Shown here: positions 5,141 through 5,279 of the stretch, in pieces | Position numbering within the stretch: the first letter of the stretch is position 1 | Layout: each line of letters opens with the position of its first letter | Origin: JAMXLO01 sp041487355 | GTDB taxonomy: Bacteria > Pseudomonadota > Alphaproteobacteria > Acetobacterales > Acetobacteraceae | Direction of reading: 5' to 3' | Length of the DNA: 5,279 bases | Assembly: GCA_041487355.1 (NCBI GenBank) | Contig: JBGPND010000298.1 | Coordinates: 1 to 5,279 of the forward strand | Made by a program: the position numbers and the translations under genes | The notes under the pieces: generated by a model | Database searches by the model: none | What the model saw: only the letters and a program-made list of their open reading frames with translations | Told to the model about the DNA's origin: nothing

Positions 5141-5279
5141 CAGGGTGATCGCATTTCAAAATAGCGCCAAAAGGCTGGCGAGGTAGGTATCGTCCCAGCC
5201 GGCTCGCTTGAACTTGCCGCGCAAGGAGCCTTCCGTCGCATCCTTCTGCATGGCGTTCAGCGCCATGTGGCGGAGAACC
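5141..5279 (-). mobile_element. ISAs1-like insertion sequence, one end, runs off window
   Basis: The segment holds the transposase 3' end on the minus strand and, just beyond its stop, a sequence starting CAGGGTGATCGCATTTC at 5141. This fits the CAGGG termini I recall for ISAs1-family elements, and the transposase stop (5156-5158) lies within the presumed terminal repeat. If 5141 is the true end, the 8-10 bp just outside (ending at 5140) should be one copy of the target duplication. The other end is not in the window, so neither the boundary nor the duplication can be confirmed. Confidence 0.55.
5156..5279 (-). CDS. ISAs1 family transposase, C-terminal fragment
   Basis: An open frame enters from the right edge and ends with TGA at 5158-5156, giving 40 visible C-terminal residues. 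They begin VLRHMALNAMQKD and contain GSLRGKFKRAGWDDTYL. The order 'R..ALN..+.D....GSLR.KRxRAGWDxxYLxxLL' is the recognisable tail of ISAs1-family DDE transposases. The catalytic residues lie upstream outside the window, so whether the gene is intact cannot be judged. It converges on the oxidoreductase gene, with 95 bp between the stops. The family call rests on this short tail alone; another DDE family with a similar tail cannot be fully excluded. Confidence 0.72.
   Translation of the reverse strand, partial: VLRHMALNAMQKDATEGSLRGKFKRAGWDDTYLASLLALF

Noticed and set aside
1..5279. CRISPR array, tRNA, rRNA or toxin-antitoxin or defence genes
   Set aside because: No regularly spaced direct repeats, no recognisable tRNA or rRNA segments, and no genes of known defence or toxin-antitoxin families were seen on either strand.

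Overview
The window is GC-rich DNA with alphaproteobacterial gene content. A small transaldolase, a DUF484 protein and XerC in tight series, together with the strong G/C third-position bias, fit Rhodospirillales/Acetobacteraceae-like bacteria. The lineage is an inference from gene content only.

Left part (1-2105, + strand): a compact apparent operon. It holds a 5'-truncated small transaldolase of the FSA/TalC family, a DUF484 protein, and a complete tyrosine recombinase XerC with all six catalytic-site residues in place. Gaps are about 10 and 2 nt, so translation is probably coupled. This part is housekeeping: pentose phosphate metabolism and chromosome dimer resolution.

Middle (2106-2606): right after the xerC stop lies a 71-nt, nearly perfect inverted repeat. 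Each arm is itself a small palindrome carrying a GTAG tetranucleotide, the layout of paired REP sequences (REPIN/BIME). It fills most of the gap before a small single-domain cupin gene that has both cupin motifs intact and a strong ribosome binding site.

Right part (2635-5060): two divergent genes share a gap of about 300 bp. The minus-strand gene encodes an exported protein with a DUF4892-like N-terminal part and a C-terminal OmpA peptidoglycan-binding domain. Upstream of it is a perfect FNR/FixK/Anr-type box (TTGAT-N4-ATCAA), spaced as in a class II activated promoter with a -10-like hexamer in register. This is the most informative regulatory signal in the window and suggests induction when oxygen is low. 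The plus-strand gene encodes a 401-residue luciferase-like flavin-dependent oxidoreductase that keeps the active-site His of LuxA but not its reactive Cys.

Right edge (5061-5279): about 80 bp of non-coding sequence with short palindromes, then the end of an ISAs1-like insertion sequence. Its transposase C-terminus is read on the minus strand and runs off the window. No CRISPR array, RNA gene, defence system or clearly new multi-gene system is visible.
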